Of a DNA stretch of 64,000 bases, positions 1 through 11,492 are shown piece by piece. The translations under genes were made by a program, and so were the position numbers. The notes under the pieces are model-generated. The model made no database searches and had not been told where the DNA came from. It saw nothing but the letters and a program-made list of their open reading frames with translations. Numbering within the stretch: the stretch's first letter is position 1; each line of letters opens with the position of its first letter. The stretch is from Dendrocalamus latiflorus (lineage: Eukaryota; Streptophyta; Magnoliopsida; Poales; Poaceae). The stretch covers positions 6,436,387 through 6,500,386 of the forward strand of contig CM029610.1 of NCBI GenBank assembly GCA_017311315.1. Direction: 5' to 3'.

Positions 1-2570
1 GCCGCCGGCGCCTCCCCGGTCCACCTCGGGCCGGTTCGCCCCACCATCGGGCGCGCGCGAGGTCGGGCGATCCATTTTGGCCGTCTCCCCGAGCTCCCCT
101 AGCCCACTCCTCGCCGCCGGCCGGCTCCGCCGCCGCTCGGTCGGGCGGAGCTTTGCTCCCGCGCGGTTAGCCCCCTCCCCCGCGTTTGACCGTTAACCGC
201 GGTGATTAGGGAGTTAATAACCCCGCTGACAGTGGGCCCAAGTAGTTTAAAACCCCCCAGTTAGACTGACACGTGGGCCCTCCGTTTACATTAAAACTGT
301 TAAACCCCGGGAAAATAGCTTAAGTCCCTGACAGGTGGGCCCTTGCACAGTGCCTAGGCCCACATGTCAGTCTCTGGCCCGTTTTCAGAAATAAGAAAAT
401 TAATTAAACCGTGGACCCCACCTGTCATACTCAGAGTTTCCCCAATAAATATTATTCTGAAATTAAAATTAAAAACCCGCGGGACCCACATGTCAGAGAG
501 TGAACTCTCTCTCTCCTTTTTCATTTTTGGGATTTTCCCGGGAATGAAACTTCAAACGACTCGTTCTCTCTCGTCGTAACTCCGATTTGGGCGAAACTTG
601 TTTCTAAATTTTTCTAAAATCAAGCCCTTTCTGTTGGCTCTGGTTTGGTCTGTTTTTGAGCTCATTTGCTTGTTATTTTATGCTTATTTGTGCTCTATGT
701 CTGTTTCCTACTTTGTCGGTCTGCTTCGTTCGAGTAGAATTTGAAGGCACGCCAGAGCAACAAGGTGACCTACCTCAAGATCAGCAAGACCTTCTACTTT
801 TAGACCCAGGCGAGTCAATATTCTTGATCATTCTGCTCCTATGTTTTCTTGCAAATTATCTTGGTTTAAAAATAGTCAAACTGCATGCGATATTTCACGT
901 ATAAAGTATGTGAGCTATAAGGTAGTTACCTCCCACTCGAAGATCTAGAAATGTATATAGCTATACCCTCCTTGAATTTTGATAGATCATGCACCTTGTC
1001 GCCGTAGGTATTACTGTTACTATCCTAAATAGGTATATGTCTAAATTAAATGCCATGCGAGTTCTGTCCAGTCTAGGGCACTACCTGCCCTAATCATAGC
1101 TTTCAAAAACTTGAACACTAGTTTTGGGCTAGTCACGGGATGTACGTGGCTGGATATTTTGTGGCAACTTATTTTAGACTTCTCGAAACCCTCAAAACTT
1201 GCTATACTTGTTTGGGCGGACGGTAAGAGGGGTGGGTGTGGAAATAGCACATTGGTTTGTGGTTTGAACCGCCCGAACACACTAAGGACTTAATCCTGTG
1301 ATGGCATCTCCGTGTACAACAGTACGACCACCAGTCTGCAAATTGCAACTTAGCTAAGTAATTCTATCGAACCCCCGAAACTCATCTCACCGGTAGTGGA
1401 GAGAAGTGCTGTAAGGGCAAAGGAGGGCCTAAAGGGACACCGAGAGGAGGGTGACGTCTCCAGCCGTGCTAGCGTTATGGAGAGTGGAGTCCGAAGGCGC
1501 TAGTTCCCGTGGAGACATCCCGTGCAAAGTATGGGACCCACCGCCGGTGGGAGCAGCCCATAAGGTGGGATGACGAAAGGGGCTAGGTAGTTCAAAAGGC
1601 TATTGTGGTGACCTACTCAACTGCACGACTACGGAATCGTGTGGGGCAACGAGCGGGTCGTCTCTGGTGGGTAAAGTGTACGATCTCTGCAGAGAATAAA
1701 CTATTCGAATAGCCGCGCCCACGGTCAGGGGCAGACATGGAAACTTCCTTGAGTTAGTTCTATTTCTAAAATTCTTGTGGGTGGGAAAGAAAAGCAAATT
1801 GGAGGGAAGTACTCCAACCTTTGAGTTTTTCCTGGAGGGAAGTACTCCAGTGGTGTTATAGTCTAGTAACTCCAAAATTCTTAGCATCGGTGGATGTAGC
1901 CGATACTATCAATTACATATCACATCATTCCACTCTTGAAAACACGTTTTGTTAAAATGCTAAGTCATAGGGTTTGTACTTATATTATTTACAACTGTCG
2001 CTCTTCGCAAATAAATAAACCTGAGCCCTCTTTGTCAAGCTTTGCATATAATTACATGCATTTCTGTGAATGTTGGCTCGCGGAGCACGGTTGTGTGTGC
2101 TCACCTCGCTCTTCCCCCCTTTTCCCCAGAGTTGGCAAATCAAGACCAATATGAGTACTACCAGGATCAGGAGGGCGAAGGAAATGAAGATGGTGGTAGT
2201 TAGGCTAGAATCTATTCTCTCCTTACAGTCTGGCCGACCAATCTAATTGGAAGGTGTCCTTAACGTTAACCAGGTCCCCTGGATGATATTAAGCACACCT
2301 AGGTTATCCCGGTCGCTTGCCTGTGGGGAGATGACCCTCCCTTTTGCTTCCGCCAATAATGCAATGGTACACTGAACTTATGTGGCTTGAAAGCCCCTTT
2401 TGTAATACTTGTCCTTATATGGGACCTGTGTACCCTGGTATTGTAATAATATGACATGTATCGTGTATGAAATGAATCAGCAATGTATCTGTGAGCACTA
2501 TCTACTGATCCAGGGAATAGTGCAGTGAAATCACAGGGATTCTGGGTTGGTTCAAACCTGGGGTCCGACA
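1..2570 (+). mobile_element. 3' portion of a long gypsy-type LTR (starts outside window)
   Basis: This stretch is homologous to the second half of the LTR unit at 42003-47248. Shared blocks include the segment around 1130-1380 (matching about 45900-46150) and the terminal block around 2490-2570 (matching about 47170-47248). The end at 2570 reads ...GGGGTCCGACA, a canonical CA terminus, and is followed by CTACT, which would be the 5-bp target duplication; the upstream copy lies outside the window. The first 200 bases are very GC-rich with repeated GTGGGCCC-like tracts, as in the GC-rich middle of the other copy. No gag or pol coding is visible, and the short ORFs here are not credible genes. 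The family name cannot be assigned from the sequence alone. Confidence 0.7.
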
Positions 2571-4139
2571 CTACTATATACAGGCACAGTGGCAACTGGG
2601 TGGCAAGACGAGTTAGGTTACGTTTTTTCGGCTGTGGTTTATGGTTTTTGAATTCTAACTGTTCGCGAGAGAGAATATAGAGGAGACAGTCATGTGCGAT
2701 TTTAGACGGTATAGCTGAAGTCGGTATAGTGTCTACTACAATCGACTAGCAGACTCTATCTTAAAAAAACATTCCGTTTAAAATCTAATTACTGTGATAT
2801 AAGACAGAAACTAGAAGTCGAAAAGAACGAGGCCTTAATTAATGGCTCTAGATTATTTTGTGTTCTTTGTGCTCTGCTCGTGAGCTGGTGGTCATGGCGA
2901 TGGATGCATGGACATTGCTAGCTTTTTCGGAGGATTGTTGGGGAAATTTAATTGTCGTGGTTGCGATGAGCGGTGATGGATGCAGCGAGAAAGATAAAAG
3001 GGGGGCTTCAAGGATGTCTCGTGATGAAGCTAGCTGATCGATCATGAAAGTTAATCTCGTGATGAAGCTAGCTGATCGATCATGAAAGTTAAGTCCAGCC
3101 ATTTCCTTCAACTAATCAACCTGCTGCTAGTTCTTTTTTTTTCTCATTTGGTAAGGATATTCATAGGTTAAACATTCGGTTAGAGGAAGAAAGAAGGTAG
3201 GTGAAATGCAAGATTTTAAAAGGAATTTAACAAGAAACAGAGTAATTCCTAGATAAATTCTATGAAAAATACATGAGCTTTTCACACACCTTGATACAAT
3301 AGATTTACTGGTTTGGAGCAATTGATGGGGTGTCAAATGATGACACATCGCTGTAGGAATTTTCTCATATTCGTATGAGAATTGAATTATGTCCTGTAAA
3401 ATTCCAATGTTCCCAAGAAGCAAGGCTTTGACCAGACGAGTAATACCTTGTTTGGTCCCAAAAAAGAAAATGCTGTTCCGAACTCACATGGTCTTAGAAA
3501 AATGCAGCTTCAATTAACCGCCAATTTTCATTTGTAAAACCAAACAAAATTATAACATTCTAAAAATATTTTGTAAGACAAATTTGCTCACAAATTTTCA
3601 TACGGCTAGTTCTTTTTTGTCTTGCAACAAATTCATATGGCTAATTAGATATTTTCAAAGATGCTGTAGGTCAAAACTAAAATAGCTTGTCTGCACATGT
3701 TCTACAGTATCACTCTAATTTGTGTGTGTGGGTGGGATTGGAGGAAGTATTGCTTGCAGAGAGAAAAAAAAAATCTAAGCGGGTAAAAACGTAGTTTTCA
3801 CCTTTTTTTTTTTGCATAATGGCGCAGAATGTTATTTTCAACCAACTGGTCATGATAAATCCTGCCAATTCGCCGGTTTTAAGGAAAGCAACGTTTTATA
3901 TTTTTCAGGTTGATACTGATCCGACAGGCACTGTTCATATTACTCACCAAATACGTCGTTTCTTCCATGCAAGTAGGCATGCACCTTTAGCAGCGAAAAA
4001 CAAGAGAACATTTGCGTGTTTTTAAATTGCTTTTGTGTGCAGGTGTTGCATGCAATCTTCTTGCATCTCCCAACAGCTCTTGGTTGGTTGCATAGTTGCA
4101 TGAGCTTCATTTAGCATGCACCAGGGCTATGGCATCCTT
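2571..4139. other. Intergenic, no gene seen; short tandem duplication
   Basis: AT-rich sequence with only short, uncharacteristic ORFs. A perfect 38-bp tandem duplication lies at 3017-3054 and 3055-3092 (unit begins TCTCGTGATGAAGC). I see nothing else that can be named. Confidence 0.5.
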
Positions 4140-4451
4140 GGCTTTTTTGTACGGAGAACCCATTTTTTATTTCAAAATACAGAAATATACCCGCGACAAA
4201 ATTTTTTACACAAATAGGCTCGAGTCGCCAAACCATTGGGCGATTTACGCTTGTCGCCCCACCAAAAAGTGACTTATAAAGAATCTGGTAACCGTTGGGC
4301 GATTAAATGCAATCGCCTCCCGTTAAGCGATTCAATTGAATCGCCCTCCCGTTCGGCGACATAAAGAAGAGTCGCCCAACGGGGGGGCGACTGCATGTGA
4401 ATACAGCCCGACGGCCAAGCCCCTTTTCTTCCCCACGCCTGCTCGCCATTC
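4140..4451. repeat. Left TIR of the plant-mobile-domain MULE
   Basis: Reverse-complement match to 8320-8647, starting GGCTTTTTTGTACGG. It contains subterminal GTCGCC/GGGCGAC repeats spaced by roughly 20-30 bp and a mirrored segment ending near GCTCGCCATTC. Confidence 0.85.
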
Positions 4452-4459
4452 ACTCTCCG

Positions 4460-5340
4460 CCGCGCGAGGAAGACAGAGCAGAAGAGAGGAAGAGGAGGAC
4501 TGGAGGAGGAGAGGGGAAGAAGAGAAGGAGAGGGAGAGGAGAGGGAAGAAGAGAAGGAGAGGGAAGAAGAGAAGGAGAGAGAGAGAGGAGGAGAAGCCGC
4601 GGGATTTGCAGGTATTTTCCTAATTTTAGAAAATTTATTTTAGAAAATTTGTTTAGATAAATTTAGTTTAGAAAATCTAGTGTAGATATTTAGTTTACAA
4701 ATTTAGTTTAGATATTTAGTTTAGAAAATATAGTTTATAAATTTAGCTTAGATATTTAGTTTAGAAAATCTAGTTTAGAACATTAAATTTAGAAATGTAG
4801 ATGCAGTTTACAAATTTAGATGTACAAATTTAAATGTAGAAAAATATAGTTTTTTGTATAATATTTGTAATGCATTATTGTGGAAAATTTACTTTAGAAA
4901 ATTTGTTTAGATAAAATTAGTTTAGAAAATGTAGTGTAGATATTTAGTTTACAAATTTAGTTTAGATATTTAGTTGAGATATTTAGTTTAGAAAATTTAG
5001 TTTAGAAAATTAGCTTAGATATTTAGTTTAGATATTTAGTTTAGAAAATCTAGTTTAGAACATTAAATTTAGAAATGTAGATGCAGTTTACAAATTTAGA
5101 TGTACAAATTTAAATGTAGAAAAATATAGTTTTTGTATAATATTTGTAATGTATTATTGTGGAAAATTTACTTTAGAAATTTATTGTAGATCATTCAATG
5201 TACAAATGTAGATGCAGTTTACAAAATTGAAATGAAGAAAATTTAAATGTAGAAAATTGTTGTGTCAAAATTTTGTATACTATTTTTCATGTATTATTGT
5301 AGAAAATGTAGTGTACAAATTTACATTTAGATAATTTTAC
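4460..5340 (+). promoter_or_regulatory. Purine-rich leader plus AT-rich leader intron with tandem repeats
   Basis: A GA-rich tract (about 4465-4600) follows the TIR, then a likely splice donor at about 4611 (TTTGCAG|GTATTT). An AT-rich stretch runs to the start of the coding exon at 5345. The AT-rich part is built from about 2.5 imperfect copies of a unit of roughly 270 bp (about 4620-4890, 4890-5165, 5165-5320), rich in TTTAGTTTAGA motifs. The same order (TIR, GA-rich leader, intron, ATG) occurs in the mudrA MULE at 36430-36840, which suggests a conserved family promoter and leader. The acceptor just before 5345 is inferred, not obvious. Confidence 0.55.
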
Positions 5341-5344
5341 AGTT

Positions 5345-8046
5345 ATGGCGGGTGACTGGCGGTACACGCTGTTGGACGAGCACTTGGACCGCGTGCACCG
5401 CGTTTCCCGTCGTGCGCCGCCACCGGGGAGCACGGACGAGTCGACTGAGCTGGGAGTGGTCCGGACACGCACACCTCGTGTGGCCTGGGGACTCGACCCC
5501 CGTTGGACTGCCAGGTTTGCACTACGCCAACGTTTTAGTATTACCATAAAAATATTTAATGCTGACCTTCACTTTATTTGCAGGCTGCGGGATGCCGGAC
5601 TTCTCCCTCTTGCCCGGATGGTGCAGGCCACGGATGAGGACGGAGGTGCCTTGGCCGGGGAGGGGGACGAGGCGGGCGTGGAGCGATCACGACGCTTCCC
5701 GTTCGACCGTTCCTGCTGACGGCTTTGGTGGACCGTTGGCGGCCCGAGACGCACACTTTCCATCTACCAGTCGGGGAGATGGCGCCGACCCTGCAGGACG
5801 TGTCCGTACTCCTTGGCCTTTCGGTCGCGGGAGACGCTGCCTTCCTACCGGAGGCTCCCGCCGAGTGGCGCGATGACCTGCTCGGCAGATTCCAGGGGGT
5901 CTTTCCACCGGCCGATCAGCACCACATCTTCGACGAGAGGCAGAAGCATGGACCGACGCTGAGGTGGCTGGCACAGTACCGGGTACGTGGTGTTTCAAGT
6001 CGATCGCGTCTTCGAAACTCTTATTTGTGCAATTACATACTAATAAAAACTTGTTCGCATTCAGGTTGAGCGCATGGTTGCAGATGCTGACGATTACCAG
6101 GTCGCGCGCCACCTGGAGGCTTACGTGCTGTGGCTGTTTGGTTGGGTGCTCTTCACCACTAGCCACGGCAACACCGTTGACGCGCGCCTTATCGCTTATG
6201 CGAGGGCGATTGCGGACGGCGAGGCCGTCCAGATCAGCTGGGGATCGGCCGCACTTGCCGTGACGTACCGCGGCCTGTGCGATGCGTGCACGAGGATTAA
6301 GGCGAACTCGATCATCACGGGATGTCCCCTGCTGCTGCAATTGTGGTCGTTCGAGCGCTTCAGTCTCGGACGACCTGTACTAGACGACATGGGTCCCTAC
6401 GGGGCCGAGATGTACCCGGGGGGAGACATCGACCGGCCGACGATGGGTTCTATTTGGTGTCGTCGACGAGTGAGTTTTATTTTATCGTAGTCAACTTATT
6501 AACGATCGTCGTACTAAAATAATTTGCCTTCTTGCAGGTACAGTTCGCGCACGTGCAGGTCACGCGGGCGTACCACCCCTTCGTGGAGCAGTTGGACCGC
6601 CTCGCAGACTCCGACGTGCGCTGGGAGCCTTACGCAGCGGAGGCAGTGAAGGCCCGTGCTCCTGACGGGCTGTTTGCACTGTACTGGCGTGACCAGGCTT
6701 TCTGGCTGACCCGCCGGAAGCTCATGTACGGCATCTACGTGGAGGACTACGCACCGCAGCGAGTCATGCGGCAGTTTGGGCTGTGGCAGGCACTTCCTGT
6801 ACCAGTCGGGCCGCCGATTCCGCCGCGCGTGCACGCGTGAGTGATCGCTTCTGATATTTTTGTACGTACTTACTATTGTGATCGCAAGTACTTACATTAC
6901 GTAATGGTTCCATAAACAGGCACAACACGAAGGGCGTCAAGAAAGGCACGGACTGGTCCAGGAGGATGCAGCCCTGGATTGTGCAGTGGGAGGGTGCGCT
7001 GGATGACCGCGTGGAGGAGGACCGGCCATACGACATAGCCGACTACGCGGAGTACCTCATCTGGTACCAGGGGCGGACTCGTACCAGGCTGGTACATGTC
7101 GTTGACCCACCTGCCCCACACGTCGCCGCACCGACAGACGCATACCCTGCGCACTTCGCACGCGACGCTCACATCGCGGTACGTAACTTGTAATTTCAAA
7201 AATTCTCAAATGGCAATATCGTTTCGATGATGGACCATTCTATGTCTTTTTGTCCAGGCTGACGTCGGTGCCGCGCTGTGGTCGGAGTCCTCCGCACTAG
7301 TGCAGAGGTGGGGCACAGGTGGGGAGTTGACCCGCGAGGAGGCCGTCAGCTTTGCGCGACGGATGGAGGCAGGGTGTAGACGTATCGTCAGCCTACTGTC
7401 CTGCACGAGGCTACCGGTGGTCTCCACACCTACGGCCAGTGCACCCCGACCACCAGTGCCACCCCGACCACCAGTGCCACCCCGACCAGCGTGGCACTAC
7501 TCCGGAGGTAGTACGTGGACACGTCCACCTCCCCCGGAGCAGCCAGGGAGTTCTACGTGGACACGTCCACCTCCCCCGGACCAGCTAGGGAGTTCTGCTT
7601 GGTCACGGCCTCATACACCTACGTACATCCCCGGCTTCCACACGGATGATTTCATAGCGCCATGTACGGGTACGCATCGTCCGAGCTTGTTTTTATCCTA
7701 AGACGACATGCAATGAACTAACGATATTACTATTGCAGGTCCTTACCAGCAGCAGGGACGCTTCTCCCCGGGCCACATCGAGGTGGACCAGTTTTTTGCG
7801 GACTGACCTGGGCCGTCCTCCGACGTAGCACCAGAGGTTCTCTCCGGCAGTGGCCTCCCCGGTGCACCGGAGGCCACACAGCCGGAGGTGCAGCAGACTC
7901 CACCGGCGCAGCCGCGGGTGCGAAACCCACCTGATCGTTTTACTTTTTCGGACCCTCGTCACCCGCCGCCTCGTAATCCGTTGCACCAGAGGACGGCCAA
8001 GCGGGGCCGTATGGCAGGACGCGGGCGCGGTGATGGAGCACCTTAG
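5345..8046 (+). pseudogene. Plant mobile domain (PMD / MAIN-like) protein gene, broken
   Basis: The encoded protein matches the plant mobile domain family (aminotransferase-like PMD), found in host MAIN/MAIL proteins and in transposons. Recognisable pieces are LRDAGLLPLARMV, LVDRWRPETHTFHLPVGEM, APTLQDVSVLLGLSVAG and VLWLFGWVLF. Exons I read: 5345-5514, 5584-5982, 6065-6469, 6538-6836, 6920-7178, 7258 to about 7670, and 7739-8046, all with GT-AG introns of 68-83 bp. The last exons encode a proline-rich tail with RPPVP and WTRPPPP repeats and a basic C-terminus. Two lesions are visible. A one-base deletion near 5714 shifts the frame just before the LVDRW segment. A TGA at 7804-7806 lies in an otherwise open frame that continues to the TAG at 8044-8046. 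It lies wholly between MULE TIRs, so it is element cargo. Biochemical function of the family is not established; host members are linked to TE silencing and genome stability. Confidence 0.8.
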
Positions 8047-8319
8047 GGTGGGGAGTGAGGGGTGTATGTCATGCATGTAATGGATAAATACGCGGCATGT
8101 TACTGCGTTATATTATAAAGTTCATTTAAATTCAAACAATGCTATTATCTCTTCTTTTCGTATAGAAAATTATTTCTATATCAAGTAATGTGACAAATAT
8201 TAAATACCAGTTCTTGTGTGACTTAACAGTATATGTGACTATACCACATTTTTTACGAGTTTCAAATTACAAAATTCACAAAACCGAAAGACGGGATCAC
8301 CATGCAGTCGCCTAGAGGT

Positions 8320-8647
8320 AGAATGGCGAGCAGGCGTGGGGAAGAAAAGGGGCTTGGCTGTCGGGCTGTATTCACATGCAGTCGCCCCCCCCCCCCCCCG
8401 TTGGGCGACTCTTCTTTATGTCGCCGAACGGGGGGGGGGGGGCGATTCAATTGAATCGCTTAACGGGGAGGCGATTGCATTTAATCGCCCAACGGTTACC
8501 AGATTCTTTATAATTCGCTTTTTGGTGGGGCGACAAGCGTAAATCGCCCAATGGTTTGGCGACTCGAGCCTATTTGTGTAAAAAATTTTGTCGCGGGTAT
8601 ATTTCTGTATTTTCGAATAAAAAATGGGTTATCCGTACAAAAAATTC
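8320..8647. repeat. Right TIR of the plant-mobile-domain MULE
   Basis: Inverse of 4140-4451, ending ...CCGTACAAAAAATTC. It carries poly-C and poly-G expansions (about 8385-8400 and 8430-8442) not present at that length in the left copy. Confidence 0.85.
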
Positions 8648-9285
8648 AATGCATCTTGCAGCCATTTTGTTGGGGGAGCTAGCCATTTTCTAGCAGTAAT
8701 TTGTTATCTTTTGATATTAAATTCTAGTTAAATTTTCTTTTAGGGATGATTTCAGAAAGTTATTTTAGGGGAAAACAGTAGGAGCAATGTGAGAAAGTTG
8801 ATGTGCTGCATACTTGGACAACTCTGTTTTTTTTTATATTTGTGATAAGCCTCTGGATGCCTTTTGACCTGGCCTAACATGTTGGTCCAATTGGTATGCA
8901 TAATGTGTAGAACGAAGTGGACCCGCATGGCTAATGATGGGAGCCAACATTTAGGCCGGCCTGTGAGAGCTTGTTTGTTTTGCCAGTGTGTCAAAGTTTT
9001 GACTCGTGGTCCTCTCGGAAAAAGTCTTCGACTGGAAGAGCTTGTTTGTGTTGGAACGGCCACCTGAATTTCAAAACAACCCTGTTCTTTCAGAAATATA
9101 AAAAATTTCTGTGTTTCAAACAAATTTCTGTTCTGTAGTGTAGCTCCCTTACCGATTGATGGTGCAAGCTCGCGAATTTTTGACACATAAAGCATATTTT
9201 TAAACCCGTATTTATAAAAAATAGTTGTATGCACGTGAAAACGATAAAAAAAAATAGCACTTCTGCGCCCTGCAATAGACATATA
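8648..9285. other. Intergenic, nothing identified
   Basis: AT-rich sequence with a few short ORFs lacking family resemblance. No structural RNA or element terminus recognised. Confidence 0.4.
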
Positions 9286-9308
9286 CACTACTGGAGCCTG
9301 GCCATCAT

Positions 9309-10846
9309 TTTTTAGAAAACGGAATAAAAATATTCCAGTCCTTGATCATTCCATTCGAATGACTACAACCGTTCGAAACAAAAACCAGAAACTCAGTTCA
9401 CACTTCCACCACAACGGTGATACAAAACCTCATAGGCACCAAACAAAAGACAATAGGACTTAATCCTTTAGTCTAAGACTAATATTCCACCCAAACTTGC
9501 TAAATAACTCCAACACCACCCACTCAAGTCTTTTGCATCCATTTATGAGCGCCCTTCTCGCTTCCTCTTTAGACAGATGCGACCAGCTTCTGATCTAGTA
9601 AGTCCCCCTGAAAATAACCTGCACAAAGGAGTGAGTATTGGCCCTTTTGAAAACAGCGTCATTTCTATTCAACCACAGTGTCCAGCAAACAGCCGCTATC
9701 CCCACAAGTATCTGGTTTCTAAGCTTCAAAGAAAAATTTATAAGCCAGGAACCAAACAACATTCCAACATTAGAAGGCGGTTGAACTCCAAAACTAATGA
9801 CTATCACATTCCAAAAAGCCCGCGCCACATGGCAATCAAAAAAGAGATGTTGAATGCTTTCAATAGAGGGACAAAAACAACAATTGATACTTCCTTGCCA
9901 CTGTTTTTTTGCAAGATTCTCTTTAGTTAAAATAACTCCTTTTTTAACAAACCAAAGAAAAACTTTGATTTTAAGCGGTATTTTCGCTTTCCAGAAAAAA
10001 ATTTCTGGCCTGCTTTCTCTGACCATGAGATCTCTGTACAATGAATGGACCGAAAATGAACCACTCTTATGTAAGTCCCACACTAGAACATCTTCTTGCT
10101 CATTTAGGGATACTTGCCCTATTAAACGTACCAACTTACACCACGCCGTCCGATTGTCACCAACCAATGCTCTCCTAAAAGAGACATTCAGTGGTGTTGT
10201 GCTAAGCACTTGAGCCACCGTCACATTTTTCTTTCTCACAATTCTATACAAATTGGGGAATCTCCTCATTAGTGCTTCCTTCCCAACCCAAATATCCTCC
10301 CAAAATCTCGATTGTTGACCATTGTTAACCTTGAAACCACTCCTTGCTAAAACAAGGTCTTTGACTTCCAGAAGACCACTCCAAAAATGGGAGTCCCCTG
10401 GTTGCTTAACCGCTTGCGACAAAGTCTTGTTTTTCAAATATTTTTTCTTAAGCATGCTCTGCCAAAGACCGTCCTCATTTAACAACTTAATCAACCACTT
10501 ACTTAACAAACAACAATTCTGCATTTCCAGGTTTAAAATACACATACCCCCCACACATTTCGGCTGAGTGAGGATACCCCATCTAGCCAATCTGTATTTC
10601 TTTTTGTGCCCATCATTTTGCCAGAAAAATCTGGATCTATAGTAATCCAATTTCTTAAGGACTCCTTAAGGGACCTTGAAAAAGGACATCATAAACATCG
10701 GGAGATTCGACAAGACCGAATTGATTAAAACGAGTCTGCCCCCCACCATCAACAATTTGCTTTTCCAACTACTAAGCTTTTTCTGAAACCGTTCCTCCAC
10801 TTCCCTCCAATCCTTGTTCAAAATTTTTCGATGATGCATAGGAAGA
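9309..10846 (-). mobile_element. 5'-truncated L1-type LINE with 7-bp target duplication
   Basis: The direct repeats CCATCAT at 9302-9308 and 10847-10853 flank the fragment. A short T run at 9309-9313 corresponds to the poly(A) end of a minus-strand LINE, and the 5' end is truncated within ORF2. The body encodes the C-terminal part of a plant L1 ORF2 (see separate entry). Target duplication, poly(A) and 5' truncation together fit target-primed reverse transcription. The duplication could be as short as ATCAT because the adjoining CC may belong to the LINE. Confidence 0.8.
9595..10846 (-). pseudogene. LINE ORF2 C-terminal fragment (post-RT and zf-RVT region)
   Basis: The translation shows LPMHHRKILNKDW, VGGRLVLINSVLSNLPMFM, YYRSRFFWQNDGHKKKYRL and SKWLIKLLNEDGLW. 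These follow the reverse transcriptase core in plant L1 elements. Then come HSLYRDLM, FFWKAKIPLKIKVFLWFV and a cysteine/histidine segment CCFCPSIESIQHLFFDC typical of the zf-RVT domain. A TAA at about 10666-10668, just after FFKVP, interrupts an otherwise open frame. The catalytic YxDD region and endonuclease are missing through 5' truncation, so the copy cannot be active. Confidence 0.85.
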
Positions 10847-10887
10847 CCATCATGTATCAGCCGCACAGTGGCCGGGCTCCGATAGTG

Positions 10888-11492
10888 TACATGTCAGCTA
10901 TAGGGTGCTACCGTCCAGTGACTAAACGATAGAAGTGTTATTTTTATTATTTTTACATATATACTACTATTTTTACAAATACAAATTTAAAATGCGCTAT
11001 ATTGCCAAAGGACCCAAGCTCGCAAAGGACAATGTATGCGACACCGAGTCTCAAATCAAGCTCATAAATTTCGACACGGCATACACAAGATTGTGCACGT
11101 AAAATATGTATACGCCATGTTAGGTCCGTTCAAAAGTAATGTGATTTTTTATTGAAATGTGTACTGGTTGTTAGCTTTTTCACAAATATTTAATTAAAAT
11201 ATATAAAAAATAATATTGTATTTTCCGGATAATATAAAGAAAAAGAGGAAAAAGAGAAGAAAAAACGTGTTAAAAACCTAACATATTTCAAACGATTTGT
11301 GATTTCTAAAGCTAAAAACTGTTCGAAACATGACCTTAACGTTGCCGTGATTGATTTATGCCGGGAGTATATAATGGACAAAGAACGAACAAATTATATA
11401 CAAATACAGTTCCTGTCGAAAAATATGTATACGATCAACTAGTAGTAGTAATTAAGGTCGGATTAATAACATATTATAATTCAGCTGCTGCG
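10888..11492. other. Intergenic region downstream of the RIN4-like gene
   Basis: AT-rich sequence with no ORF of interest. It lies 3' of the RIN4-like gene and probably holds its 3' UTR and polyadenylation signals, which I cannot pinpoint. Confidence 0.4.

Larger units (their letters stand above)
4140..8647 (+). mobile_element. MULE with long TIRs carrying a plant-mobile-domain gene
   Basis: Inverted repeats of about 312 and 328 bp (4140-4451 and 8320-8647) bound the element. Both have TTTTTTGTACGG near the end and then several GTCGCCCAACG / GGGCGAC motifs. The outer TIR sequence is nearly the same as that of the mudrA-bearing MULE at 36129-47430, so both belong to one family. Inside there is no transposase, only a spliced plant-mobile-domain gene on the plus strand. 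No clean 9-bp target duplication was found (right flank AATGCATCT, left flank GGCATCCTT), so the insertion is probably old or its flank has changed. Homopolymer runs distinguish the TIRs: about 15 C at 8385-8400 and 12 G near 8430, against 7 G near 4380. Confidence 0.85.
9286..10887. repeat. Short inverted repeat split by a LINE
   Basis: 9286-9303 (CACTACTGGAGCCTGGCC) is an imperfect inverted copy of 10870-10887 (reverse complement CACTATCGGAGCCCGGCC). TA dinucleotides flank both outer edges. Removing the LINE and one copy of its duplication leaves a foldback of about 57 bp. It may be the remnant of a small TIR element; the family is not known. Confidence 0.5.

Noticed and set aside
4336..4660. 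Arg/Glu-rich ORFs over the GA-rich tract
   Set aside because: Low-complexity purine run in an untranslated leader next to the TIR.
4129..8656. 9-bp target duplication for the plant-mobile-domain MULE
   Set aside because: The flanking 9-mers (GGCATCCTT and AATGCATCT) do not match well enough in any register I tried.
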